This document shows, piece by piece, positions 1 through 5,522 of a stretch of 5,994 nucleotides of DNA. The DNA comes from an uncultured Acidaminococcus sp. (GTDB taxonomy: Bacteria > Bacillota > Negativicutes > Acidaminococcales > Acidaminococcaceae). Where the stretch lies: the NCBI GenBank assembly GCA_900770265.1, contig CAAGJR010000221.1, positions 1 through 5,994 of the forward strand. Direction: 5' to 3'. Made by a program: the position numbers and the translations under genes. Every line of letters starts with the position of its first letter. Positions within the stretch are counted from its first letter, which is position 1. Below the pieces are notes generated by a model. That model did no database searches. It was not told the DNA's origin and saw nothing but the letters and a program-made list of their open reading frames with translations.

Positions 1-138
1 GTGCTGATCAACGCCGGCAGCAGCCGGGCCGAAGAACGGGTGGGCAGCCTGCCGTTCAACTACAGCCTGCTGCGGGGCGCCGTGAACCCGGGCAGCGGAG
101 ATGTGGTGATCTATGTGGGAAGGGATTATGGTAAATAG
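1..138 (+). CDS. C-terminal fragment, probable LytR_C-type envelope protein
   Basis: An open frame from the window edge to TAG at 136-138 gives the last 45 residues of a protein; the true start lies upstream, and the GTG at position 1 is just an in-frame codon. It reads LINAGSSRAEERVGSLPF early and ends DVVIYVGRDYGK. A short beta-like strand followed by an 'IYVGRDY' ending resembles the close of LytR_C domains (LCP/LytR-CpsA-Psr associated), which often end in a V-V-hydrophobic-hydrophobic-G-x-D-[YF] pattern. That assignment is from family memory on a short fragment and is tentative. Codon use is GC-rich like the rest of the window. The stop codon is also the start of a heptad tandem repeat, so the repeat abuts but does not alter the protein. 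Confidence 0.6.
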   Translation: MLINAGSSRAEERVGSLPFNYSLLRGAVNPGSGDVVIYVGRDYGK

Positions 139-170
139 TGATTAGTGATTAGTGATTAGTGGGTAGTGGC
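136..170 (+). repeat. Heptad tandem repeat (TAGTGAT)n
   Basis: Five consecutive 7-bp units: TAGTGAT at 136-142, 143-149 and 150-156, then TAGTGGG at 157-163 and TAGTGGC at 164-170. The first three are identical and the last two diverge at their ends. The first three bases are the stop codon of the upstream gene, so changes in copy number would not alter that protein. Direct reading; function unknown, possibly a variable-number simple repeat. Confidence 0.85.
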
Positions 171-181
171 TGGTGAAGGTA

Positions 182-204
182 AAAATTTGCCTTTGGCAAA
201 TTTT
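182..204 (+). terminator. AT-rich perfect hairpin, possible terminator of the upstream gene
   Basis: A perfect 10-bp inverted repeat: AAAATTTGCC at 182-191, loop TTT, GGCAAATTTT at 195-204. The stem is weak in GC but ends in a T run, and the mirror-image A run makes it usable in both directions. It is the first hairpin after the gene ending at 138, so termination is plausible. It also resembles the inner hairpin of the repeat copy at 613-676 (TTTTGCC/GGCAAAA), so it could instead be a remnant of that repeat family. Confidence 0.45.
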
Positions 205-221
205 ATGGATGATAATTTTTG

Positions 222-278
222 GGCCGGGAAGGGTCCACCGGGCGACACGGCTTCGCCGGTCTTGGTGGACCCCTACGG
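222..278 (+). repeat. Nested-hairpin intergenic repeat, copy A (direct)
   Basis: Conserved flank GGCCGGG (222-228), outer stem GGGTCCACC (231-239) pairing perfectly with GGTGGACCC (264-272), inner stem CGGC (248-251), loop TTC, GCCG (255-258), then the tail CTACGG (273-278). The unpaired segment GGGCGA after the left outer arm and CTT before the right arm recur in the other two copies. Stem sequences differ between copies while pairing is kept. No ORF explains it. It looks like a short dispersed palindromic (REP-like) element; mobility is inferred, not shown. Confidence 0.75.
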
Positions 279-305
279 CAGTCCTGACCATTAGACGATG
301 TGTAT

Positions 306-363
306 CCGTAGGGGCTTACCAAGGGTCCCGCAGGGATCCCGCCCGGTAAGCCCGTCCCCGGTC
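306..363 (-). repeat. Nested-hairpin intergenic repeat, copy B (inverted)
   Basis: The same element as at 222-278, in reverse orientation. On the plus strand it begins CCGTAG (306-311, complement of the CTACGG tail), then outer arm GGGCTTACC (312-320), inner stem GGGTCCC (323-329), loop GCA, GGGATCC (333-339, one G-T pair), then CGCCC, outer arm GGTAAGCCC (345-353) and flank GTCCCCGGTC (354-363). It lies tail to tail with copy A, 27 bp apart. Both arms of both stems changed together relative to copies A and C. Confidence 0.75.
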
Positions 364-445
364 TCCCGGAGGGCTTTGTATCCCTAGTTTATCAATATGA
401 AATAAAAAGATAAATAAAAAAATAAAGAAAAAACTGAATGTTCTC

Positions 446-474
446 TTGCACATTGTATACAAGAGTGCTATAAT
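446..474 (+). promoter_or_regulatory. Promoter P1, strong sigmaA type
   Basis: The -35 is TTGCAC (446-451, 5/6), the spacer is 17 bp, and the -10 is a perfect TATAAT (469-474), predicting a start near 481. The upstream 60 bp is very A/T rich, like an UP element. No coding region follows directly; an intrinsic terminator sits about 25 bp past the predicted start. The spacer contains a perfect palindrome, and CTCTTG (443-448) pairs with CAAGAG (460-465), so the promoter is likely under repressor control. Confidence 0.75.
453..462. promoter_or_regulatory. Operator-like palindrome O1 inside P1
   Basis: TTGTATACAA is a perfect 10-bp palindrome lying between the -35 and -10 of P1. It resembles operators of GntR-family repressors (FadR/UxuR-like sites with a central TAT or GTATAC core); that family assignment is inference. 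A 9/10 match occurs at 726-735 just downstream of P2. Confidence 0.55.
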
Positions 475-495
475 GCAACTGTAAGTTGAAGTTGC
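475..495. promoter_or_regulatory. Overlapping dyads at the P1 start site
   Basis: GCAACT (475-480) is complementary to AGTTGC (490-495), and CAACT (476-480) is also complementary to AGTTG (484-488). The arms straddle the predicted P1 start (~481), so as DNA this could be an operator. As RNA only the downstream half would be present. Function is not assigned. Confidence 0.3.
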
Positions 496-533
496 CCCTC
501 ATTTGGCCCTTGTTTTTCAAGGGCTTTTTTTTT
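481..533 (+). ncRNA. Predicted short (~50 nt) leader RNA or sRNA from P1
   Basis: Bounded by the predicted P1 start and the terminator at 506-533. It has no ATG with a ribosome binding site between start and hairpin, so it is not a leader peptide gene. It could be a small RNA, or the terminated form of a long leader that reads through to the dehydrogenase gene at 781. This is inference from promoter plus terminator only. Confidence 0.3.
506..533 (+). terminator. Strong intrinsic terminator T1
   Basis: GCCCTTG (506-512), loop TTTTT, CAAGGGC (518-524), then nine T residues (525-533). This is a textbook plus-strand Rho-independent terminator. It lies about 25 bp after the predicted P1 start and about 250 bp before the next gene, so it ends (or conditionally attenuates) P1 transcription. 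Confidence 0.85.
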
Positions 534-612
534 ATGCTTTTTGGGCGATGCGTAGAAGTTATGAGGGTTCCTGTTCTTCCATTGTGTGGTGGGGGTGTAA
601 AAAACGTAGACA

Positions 613-676
613 GGCCGGGGACGGGCGCACCGGGCGATATTTTGCCTGCGGCAAAAATCTTGGTGCGCCCCTACGG
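613..676 (+). repeat. Nested-hairpin intergenic repeat, copy C (direct)
   Basis: Flank GGCCGGGGAC (613-622), outer stem GGGCGCACC (623-631) with GGTGCGCCC (662-670), inner stem TTTTGCC (640-646), loop TGC, GGCAAAA (650-656), tail CTACGG (671-676). The inner stem can extend by three pairs if A639 is bulged. The outer arms differ from copies A and B by paired substitutions. It ends only 6 bp before the -35 of the P2 promoter, so it may influence that promoter. Confidence 0.75.
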
Positions 677-682
677 CGTCAG

Positions 683-711
683 TTGACAAAAAACCGTTAC
701 AGGCCTACAAT
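683..711 (+). promoter_or_regulatory. Promoter P2 of the dehydrogenase-TRAP operon
   Basis: A perfect -35 TTGACA (683-688), 17-bp spacer, and -10 TACAAT (706-711, 5/6). The predicted start is near 718, giving a leader of about 63 nt before the ATG at 781. It is the only near-consensus promoter close to the operon. Confidence 0.8.
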
Positions 712-725
712 TAAAACCATAACTT

Positions 726-735
726 ATGTATACAA
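726..735. promoter_or_regulatory. Operator-like palindrome O2 just after P2
   Basis: ATGTATACAA matches the O1 palindrome TTGTATACAA at 9 of 10 positions and keeps the core TGTATACA (727-734). It would lie at about +8 to +17 from P2, a position where a bound repressor would block elongation or open-complex formation. The regulator is not in the window. Confidence 0.5.
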
Positions 736-737
736 AA

Positions 738-755
738 TGCGAGAGGTGTCTCGCA
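738..755 (+). promoter_or_regulatory. Leader hairpin before the operon
   Basis: TGCGAGA (738-744), loop GGTG, TCTCGCA (749-755) forms a perfect 7-bp stem in the P2 leader, ending about 12 nt before the weak ribosome binding site AGGA (768-771). No T run follows, so it is not a terminator. It may stabilise the 5' end or bind a protein. Confidence 0.45.
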
Positions 756-780
756 GTGCAGGAAAGTAGGATGGTAGTTC

Positions 781-1644
781 ATGAATATCGATATCCATAC
801 CCGGTTCATTACCCTGCTGGGTGATCCCCTGGCCCAGTCCTTTGCGGCCCGGATGCAGAACCGGGGCTACGAGGCGGCCGGGTTGAACCTGGTGTACTTC
901 TACACCGTCACCGGCCAGGAACATCTGGGCGACATCGTAAACGGGCTGCGGTACATGCCCTTTGCCGGGTTCGCCGTCACGAAGCCCAACAAGGTGAAGG
1001 TGCTGGAATACCTGGACGAACTGGACCCCCTGTGTCAGAAGATGGGCTCCAGCAACACGGTGGTGAAGCTGCCGGACGGCCGGCTGAAAGGCTACAACAC
1101 CGACGGGGTGGGGTTCTACACCGCCCTGACGGAAGCGGGCATTGACGTGACGAAGGAAAAATTCTTCTGCTTCGGCTCGGGCGGCGCCGGCCGGGCCATG
1201 TGCTCGGTGCTGGCTTACCACGGGGCCCCGAAGATCTATATCACGGACCTGTTCCCGGAAAGCGCCCGGAGCCTGGTGGACGACATCAACCGGAATTTCG
1301 CCCCGGTGGCGGAAATGGTGCCGTACCAGGACTTCACCAAAGTGGGAGAGGCCACGGTGGTGCTGAATGCCAGCGGCGTGGGCATGGGCAGGAGCATCGG
1401 TGAGACGCCCCTGCCTCCGGAATACATCCGGAAAGACCAGTTCTATTTCGACGCCTGTTACAATCCGGCCCGTACCCGGTTCCTGCAGAATGCGGAGCAG
1501 GCGGGCTGCCGGGTGCTGAACGGACTCACCATGAGCCTGTACCAGGGTACGGCTCAGATCGAACTGTGGACGGGGCACAAGGCCCCTGTAGAAGCCATGC
1601 GGCAGGAACTGCTCCAGATCCTGGCCGAGAAGGAAGCAAAGTAG
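781..1644 (+). CDS. aroE: Shikimate/quinate dehydrogenase (AroE/YdiB family)
   Basis: A 287-residue protein, normal family length, predicted to oxidise shikimate or quinate (or reduce 3-dehydroshikimate) in the cytoplasm. N-terminal substrate domain: GDPLAQS (14-20), VTKPNK with catalytic Lys71, GSSNT with Asn92, YNTDGVGF with Asp108. Rossmann domain: GSGGAGRA (132-139). C-terminal substrate Gln255 in LYQGTAQIELWTG. Two departures stand out. The second substrate Ser of the usual SxS motif is Ala22. The second strand of the nucleotide fold ends in Asp156 (YITDL) where NADP-specific AroE has an Asn-Arg-Ser/Thr loop; an Asp here usually means NAD. I infer a catabolic or broad-specificity enzyme rather than the biosynthetic AroE. 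ATG 781 is preceded by a weak AGGA nine bases upstream. It heads an operon, 15 bp before dctQ. Confidence 0.88.
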   Translation: MNIDIHTRFITLLGDPLAQSFAARMQNRGYEAAGLNLVYFYTVTGQEHLGDIVNGLRYMPFAGFAVTKPNKVKVLEYLDELDPLCQKMGSSNTVVKLPDGRLKGYNTDGVGFYTALTEAGIDVTKEKFFCFGSGGAGRAMCSVLAYHGAPKIYITDLFPESARSLVDDINRNFAPVAEMVPYQDFTKVGEATVVLNASGVGMGRSIGETPLPPEYIRKDQFYFDACYNPARTRFLQNAEQAGCRVLNGLTMSLYQGTAQIELWTGHKAPVEAMRQELLQILAEKEAK

Positions 1645-1659
1645 CAAAGGAGAAGTATC

Positions 1660-2262
1660 ATGGAGAACAAGAAGGAAAGCAGCAAAGCAGCTCAACAATC
1701 GAATTTCATCGCTCTGATCCACTGGCTGGATCTGCACCTGGAAGAGACGTTCCTGGTGGTGATGCTGGTCCTGATCGCCTGCGTCACCATGCTTCAGGTC
1801 ATTGTCCGGAAAATCCCCGGCGTGGCGTCCCTGACCTGGGCAGAAGAATTCTGCCGGTTCCTGTGGATCTGGAGCGTTTTTCTGTCTCTGCCCTATACCA
1901 TCCGCACGGACAGCATGCTGCGGGTGGGGGTTCTGAAGGACCTGCTGCCGGACAGCCTGCGGAAGGTGCTGAACCTGGTGGTGGACGCCATCACCCTGGG
2001 CTGCATGGCCGTGTTGGGCCTCTTTGCCTGGCAGGTGGTGGGCACCATCGCGGAAAGTCATGAGATTTCTCCAGCCATGCAGTGGTCCATGGCCTTTGTG
2101 TACAGCTTCATGCTCCTGGGGTTCTTCCTGGCGGCCCTGCGGGCGGTGCAGCAGCTGTGGTTCCACGTGCAGCACCTGCAGGAACGGGAACTGTCCACCC
2201 TGGAACAGACCCTGCAGGATGCAGAAGCGGAAGCGGCCCTGGCCCGGGGAGGGGATGACTGA
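1660..2262 (+). CDS. dctQ: TRAP transporter small permease DctQ
   Basis: A 200-residue inner-membrane protein with about four hydrophobic segments (roughly 27-48, 64-80, 103-125, 143-165), the usual DctQ architecture. The family signature is TWAEEFCRFLWIWSVFLS at 59-76. DctQ holds the large subunit and binding protein together in sodium-coupled uptake of carboxylates. The tail from about 170 to 200 is polar and acidic with heptad-like Leu/Glu (LQERELSTLEQTLQDAEAEA) and is longer than in many DctQ proteins; it may be a cytoplasmic coiled segment. Ribosome binding site AAGGAG (1647-1652) is seven bases before the ATG. Its stop overlaps the dctM start by one base (TGATG), indicating translational coupling. 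Confidence 0.93.
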   Translation: MENKKESSKAAQQSNFIALIHWLDLHLEETFLVVMLVLIACVTMLQVIVRKIPGVASLTWAEEFCRFLWIWSVFLSLPYTIRTDSMLRVGVLKDLLPDSLRKVLNLVVDAITLGCMAVLGLFAWQVVGTIAESHEISPAMQWSMAFVYSFMLLGFFLAALRAVQQLWFHVQHLQERELSTLEQTLQDAEAEAALARGGDD

Positions 2263-3557
2263 TGTCTGCGGTTGTCATTTTCTCCGTATTCCTGCTGGCC
2301 ATCGCCCTGAGCCTTCCCATCGGCATCAGTATGATCCTGGGCGCTACGGCGCCCATCGCCCTGCTCCATGAAGGGGGCACCATGGGCCAGCTGCTGAACA
2401 ATGCGTTTTCCGGGGCCAATTCCACCCCCATCCTGGCCGTTCCCCTGTTCATCCTGGGCGGGGTGATCATGGCTAAGGGCGGCATTTCCCGGAAACTGTT
2501 CAATTTCTTCGCGTTCTTTGCGGGCCGGATCCCCGGCGGACTGCCCTGTGCGGTGATCCTGACCTGCCTGTTCTACGGGGCCATCTCCGGTTCCGGCCCG
2601 GCCACCACGGCGGCGGTGGGAGCCATGTGCGTCCCGTTCCTGACGGAACTGGGCTATGACAAGACCTGGAGCGCCGGGCTGGTGGCCGTGGCCGGGGGCC
2701 TGGGCGTCATCATCCCGCCGTCCATTCCCTTCGTGCTGTATTCCCTGGCCACCGGGGTCTCCACGGGCAAGCTGTTTTTGGCCGGGATCCTGCCGGGCAT
2801 CCTGGTGGGGCTGGCCCTCATGGTCTACGCGGTAATCTACTGCCTGCGCAAGGGCGAAGACAAGGCCAAAGTGCAGGAGCGGATGGACGAACTGTCCCGG
2901 ATGGGTTTCCTGCAGCTGTTCAAGGAAAGCAGCTGGGCCCTCTTGTGCCCGGTCATCGTGCTGGGCGGCATCTACACCGGGTTCACCACCCCTACGGAAG
3001 CGGCGGCGGTGTCCGTGTTCTACGCCCTGCTGGTGTCCCTGTTCCTGTACCATACCATGACCGTCCATGACATCCTGCCGCTTCTGCGGGAATCCGTCCA
3101 TACCTACGGAGGCCTGGCCTTCGTGCTGGCCTTTGCCACCGCCTTCGGCCGGGTGCTGTCCATGACCCGGGCCACCCGGGTGGTGGAAAGCTTCATCCTG
3201 GGGAACTTCACGTCGGGCATTGCCGTACTGACGGTGCTGGTGGTGTTCTTCCTGCTGCTGGGCATGGTCATGGATACGGGCCCGGCCATCATCATCCTGG
3301 TGCCGGTGCTGCTGCCCGCCTGCAAGAAGCTGGGCATCGACCCGGTGCACCTGGGCGTGGTGCTGGTGAGCTGCCTGTCCATCGGTCTGGCCACGCCGCC
3401 TTTCGGCCTGGATCTGTTCGTGGCCGGGAACATTGCGGAAAAACAGCCCATGAGCGTGGCAAAAAAATCCGTCCCCTTCCTGTGTGCGTTCCTGGTGGCG
3501 CTGGTGGCGATCACGTATATCCCCCGGCTGTCCACCTGGCTGCCCAGCCTGTGGTAA
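2262..3557 (+). CDS. dctM: TRAP transporter large permease DctM
   Basis: A 431-residue, highly hydrophobic protein of normal DctM length, the ion-coupled translocation subunit of the TRAP system. Family motifs seen in order: AGRIPGGLP (87-95), ISGSGPATTAAVG (108-120), GVIIPPSIP (148-156), LFLAGILPG (171-179), GFTTPTEAAAV (240-250), GMVMDTGPAIIILVP (334-348) and IGLATPPFG (374-382). The paired SGSGPAT and MDTGP regions correspond to the re-entrant loops and sodium-site regions of the IT superfamily fold. A basic/acidic cytoplasmic loop lies near 196-213. The start is coupled to dctQ by a one-base overlap. The frame is intact with no truncation. Substrate cannot be read from this subunit. Confidence 0.96.
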   Translation: MSAVVIFSVFLLAIALSLPIGISMILGATAPIALLHEGGTMGQLLNNAFSGANSTPILAVPLFILGGVIMAKGGISRKLFNFFAFFAGRIPGGLPCAVILTCLFYGAISGSGPATTAAVGAMCVPFLTELGYDKTWSAGLVAVAGGLGVIIPPSIPFVLYSLATGVSTGKLFLAGILPGILVGLALMVYAVIYCLRKGEDKAKVQERMDELSRMGFLQLFKESSWALLCPVIVLGGIYTGFTTPTEAAAVSVFYALLVSLFLYHTMTVHDILPLLRESVHTYGGLAFVLAFATAFGRVLSMTRATRVVESFILGNFTSGIAVLTVLVVFFLLLGMVMDTGPAIIILVPVLLPACKKLGIDPVHLGVVLVSCLSIGLATPPFGLDLFVAGNIAEKQPMSVAKKSVPFLCAFLVALVAITYIPRLSTWLPSLW

Positions 3558-3587
3558 GGAAAATGGCATACAAAGGAGAACGGGACG

Positions 3588-4655
3588 ATGCATAGCAAAC
3601 TGAAGAAAATCATGATGGCCTGCGTGACGGGCCTTTTGGTACTGGGCCTCAGCGGCTGCGGCAGCGAGAAGGCACAGAAACAGGAACCGGCCAAAGGGCC
3701 CTACGCTGACCTGCCCCAGGTGACCCTGGTGGGGGGCGACTCCTCCGGGAAGGGCTCCGTGGGCCAGCGGTTCGGGGAACTGGTGGCCAAAAAGGTGGCG
3801 ACTAAGACCGAGGGCCGCCTGAAGATCGATTACCATCCCAACGCCGAACTGGGCGGGGATGAAGACCTGCTGCGCCAGCTGCGGGCCAACGACATCCAGC
3901 TGGTGGTGGGGCAGATGGCGCCGGTGACAGCGTTCGTGCCGGAAGGCGCCGTGTTCGATCTGCCCATGGTGTTCACGCCCTACGACGGCAAGACCATCGA
4001 CCGGGTGCTGAACGGGGACGGGCCGTTCCGGACGAAACTGGCCGCCGCCTACGAACGGGCGGGCCTCCACTATCTGGGGACGCTGCAGAACGGTACGTAC
4101 CGGCTCATGACGTCCAACAAACCCGTGCGGACCCTGGAGGATTTCAAGGGCATCAAGATCCGCACCATGAGCAACAAGAACCATATGGCCTTCTGGTCGG
4201 TGATGGGGGCCAACCCCACGCCCCTGGCCTGGCCGGAACTGTACTTCTCCCTCCAGAGCGGCATCGTGGAGGCCGAGGAGAACGCGGCGGACAGCATCGT
4301 TTCCGCCAACTTCAATGAAGTGCAGAAATACGTGGCCGCGACCAACGTCATCCTGTACGCCAACGAGCTGGTGGTGAACAAAAAGGCCTTCGATGCCCTG
4401 CCGGAAGCCTACCAGAAGGTGCTGGAGGAATCCGTGCAGGAGGCCATGGCTGAACTGGCACCCACCCTGGTGCAGGTGGACAAGGACAGCAAGGCCAAAC
4501 TGCAGCAGAAGGGCATGACGCTCATCACTTACCCGCCGGAGTTCTATAAGGAAGTACGGACCCAGCCGGGCGTGATCAAGCTGTACCAGCAGATCGACCA
4601 GCAGACCAACGGGCTGGGGACGTTATTGATGCAAGAATTGAAAAAGAACGCGTGA
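3588..4655 (+). CDS. dctP: TRAP substrate-binding lipoprotein DctP
   Basis: A 355-residue solute-binding protein with a lipoprotein signal: basic N-terminus, hydrophobic core and lipobox L21-S22-G23-C24, so it should be membrane-anchored through Cys24 and act outside the cytoplasmic membrane. DctP family features: AELGGDEDLLRQLRAN (86-101), YRLMTSNKPV (171-180), and KIRTM, where Arg192 is the conserved residue that bridges the ligand carboxylate. Then MGANPTPLAWPELYFSLQSG (206-225) and VEAEEN (227-232), the usual ligand-binding segment, where many relatives have 'VDGQEN'. Ribosome binding site AAGGAG (3573-3578) is nine bases before ATG; the gap to dctM is 30 bp. The order Q-M-P places the binding protein last, unlike the common P-Q-M order. 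The operon context points to quinate, shikimate or a related hydroxy acid, but this is inferred. Confidence 0.94.
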   Translation: MHSKLKKIMMACVTGLLVLGLSGCGSEKAQKQEPAKGPYADLPQVTLVGGDSSGKGSVGQRFGELVAKKVATKTEGRLKIDYHPNAELGGDEDLLRQLRANDIQLVVGQMAPVTAFVPEGAVFDLPMVFTPYDGKTIDRVLNGDGPFRTKLAAAYERAGLHYLGTLQNGTYRLMTSNKPVRTLEDFKGIKIRTMSNKNHMAFWSVMGANPTPLAWPELYFSLQSGIVEAEENAADSIVSANFNEVQKYVAATNVILYANELVVNKKAFDALPEAYQKVLEESVQEAMAELAPTLVQVDKDSKAKLQQKGMTLITYPPEFYKEVRTQPGVIKLYQQIDQQTNGLGTLLMQELKKNA

Positions 4656-4656
4656 A

Positions 4657-4686
4657 AAAGGGGCTGTGAACGATCACAGCCCCTTT
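4657..4686. terminator. Bidirectional terminator between dctP and aroD
   Basis: A 13-bp perfect stem: AAAGGGGCTGTGA (4657-4669), loop ACGA, TCACAGCCCCTTT (4674-4686), starting directly after the dctP stop. On the plus strand only three T residues follow the GC stem; on the minus strand five T residues follow (complement of 4655-4659). It should end both convergent transcripts, somewhat better for aroD. Confidence 0.88.
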
Positions 4687-4710
4687 CGTCATACGTCGGT
4701 CTGGAGGTTT

Positions 4711-5463
4711 TTATACCAATGGAAATATCTCCGCCAGCAATCTGGCCGGCAATTGACCCGGCGCCGAGGCCGGACCGGCGGTGCCGAAGCTGACAGCGCT
4801 GCCGAACCGTTCGCCGCAGATCCGACTGATGGCCCCCAGGGGTCCCATACTCATGGTGATTACCGGCGTGGCCGGATGTTCCCGTTTCATGGTGAGCGTG
4901 GCCTCCAGCAGGGTCAGTACATCTTCTTCCTTCTGGGGCATTACCGCATACTTGGCCAGGTCGCAGCCCAGCCGCTGCATGGTGCACAGGGTATCGACGA
5001 TTTCTTCTTTGGCCGGTGTTTTATGGAAGTCGTGGCAGGAACCGACCACTTTGACTCCATTTTCGTGGGCGCAGGGAACCAGTTCTTCTACGGCCTTCAA
5101 CCCTCTGGACAGTTCCACATCCACCAGGTCGATGGCGTGACTCTGGATGGCTTCTTCCAGCAGGCGCACATAGTCCTCGGTGGAAATTTCCAGATTTCCC
5201 CCTTCCACGGACGTACGGATGGTGAACAAAAGGGGCAGCTGGGGAAAAGCCTCCCGGAACAGGGCCAGAGGCGCCTGTAAGGCTCCGGATTCACGGATAG
5301 AAGCATAACAGTCGGCCCGCCACTCGATCAGGTCGCAGGGACCCTCCTGCAGGGCTTCCAGGGCCTTTTCCAGCCCGGACAGATCCGGCGCGGTCAAAGG
5401 AATGGCGATTTTGGGATGGCCTTCACCGAAGGTCACATTTTTTACGGTAACGGTTTGGGACAT
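4711..5463 (-). CDS. aroD: 3-dehydroquinate dehydratase, type I
   Basis: A 250-residue class I (Schiff-base) dehydroquinase, normal length, converting 3-dehydroquinate to 3-dehydroshikimate in the cytoplasm. All known active-site residues are present with a one-residue offset from E. coli AroD: Glu47 and Arg49 in EWRAD, Arg83 in FTIRT, His144 in SCHDF, Schiff-base Lys171 in LAKYAVMP, Arg214 in GAISRICGE, Ser233 and Gln237 in GPASAPGQLP. The frame is open further upstream to 5604, but the ATG at 5463 is chosen because GGAG (complement of 5471-5474) lies seven bases before it, the promoter -10 lies just beyond, and residues from there match the family start. It is convergent with the dehydrogenase-TRAP operon and divergent from the YfcC gene. 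It could serve catabolism, aromatic biosynthesis, or both. Confidence 0.96.
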   Translation of the reverse strand: MSQTVTVKNVTFGEGHPKIAIPLTAPDLSGLEKALEALQEGPCDLIEWRADCYASIRESGALQAPLALFREAFPQLPLLFTIRTSVEGGNLEISTEDYVRLLEEAIQSHAIDLVDVELSRGLKAVEELVPCAHENGVKVVGSCHDFHKTPAKEEIVDTLCTMQRLGCDLAKYAVMPQKEEDVLTLLEATLTMKREHPATPVITMSMGPLGAISRICGERFGSAVSFGTAGPASAPGQLPARLLAEIFPLV

Positions 5464-5492
5464 GGTAAGACTCCTTTTCTCTACTAGCAAAA

Positions 5493-5522
5493 AGTATACG
5501 GCAAAGAAATGAAAAGTGTCAA
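5493..5522 (-). promoter_or_regulatory. Promoter of aroD
   Basis: Read on the minus strand: perfect -35 TTGACA (complement of 5517-5522), 18-bp spacer, -10 TATACT (complement of 5493-5498). The predicted start is near 5486, a leader of about 22 nt. The -10 overlaps a GTATAC core (5494-5499) like those in O1 and O2, though its flanking bases do not match. Confidence 0.78.

Noticed and set aside
136..170. CRISPR-like array
   Set aside because: The units are 7 bp in direct tandem with no spacers.
468..769. Short open frames on both strands in the upstream intergenic region (66-88 codons)
   Set aside because: They run through the T1 terminator and the repeat copy at 613-676, lack good ribosome binding sites and resemble no protein family.
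737..769. Leader peptide of 10 codons (ATG at 737) before the operon
   Set aside because: It has no ribosome binding site, shows no run of regulatory codons, and its start lies against the hairpin at 738-755.
724..2175. Long minus-strand open frame of 483 codons
   Set aside because: It is antisense to the dehydrogenase and dctQ, rich in His, Gln, Arg and Pro, matches no family I recognise, and is a typical shadow of GC-rich coding sequence.
2058..4184. Minus-strand open frame of 708 codons
   Set aside because: It is antisense to dctQ, dctM and dctP, with low-complexity His/Gln/Gly/Arg composition; the plus-strand genes have clear family motifs and ribosome binding sites.
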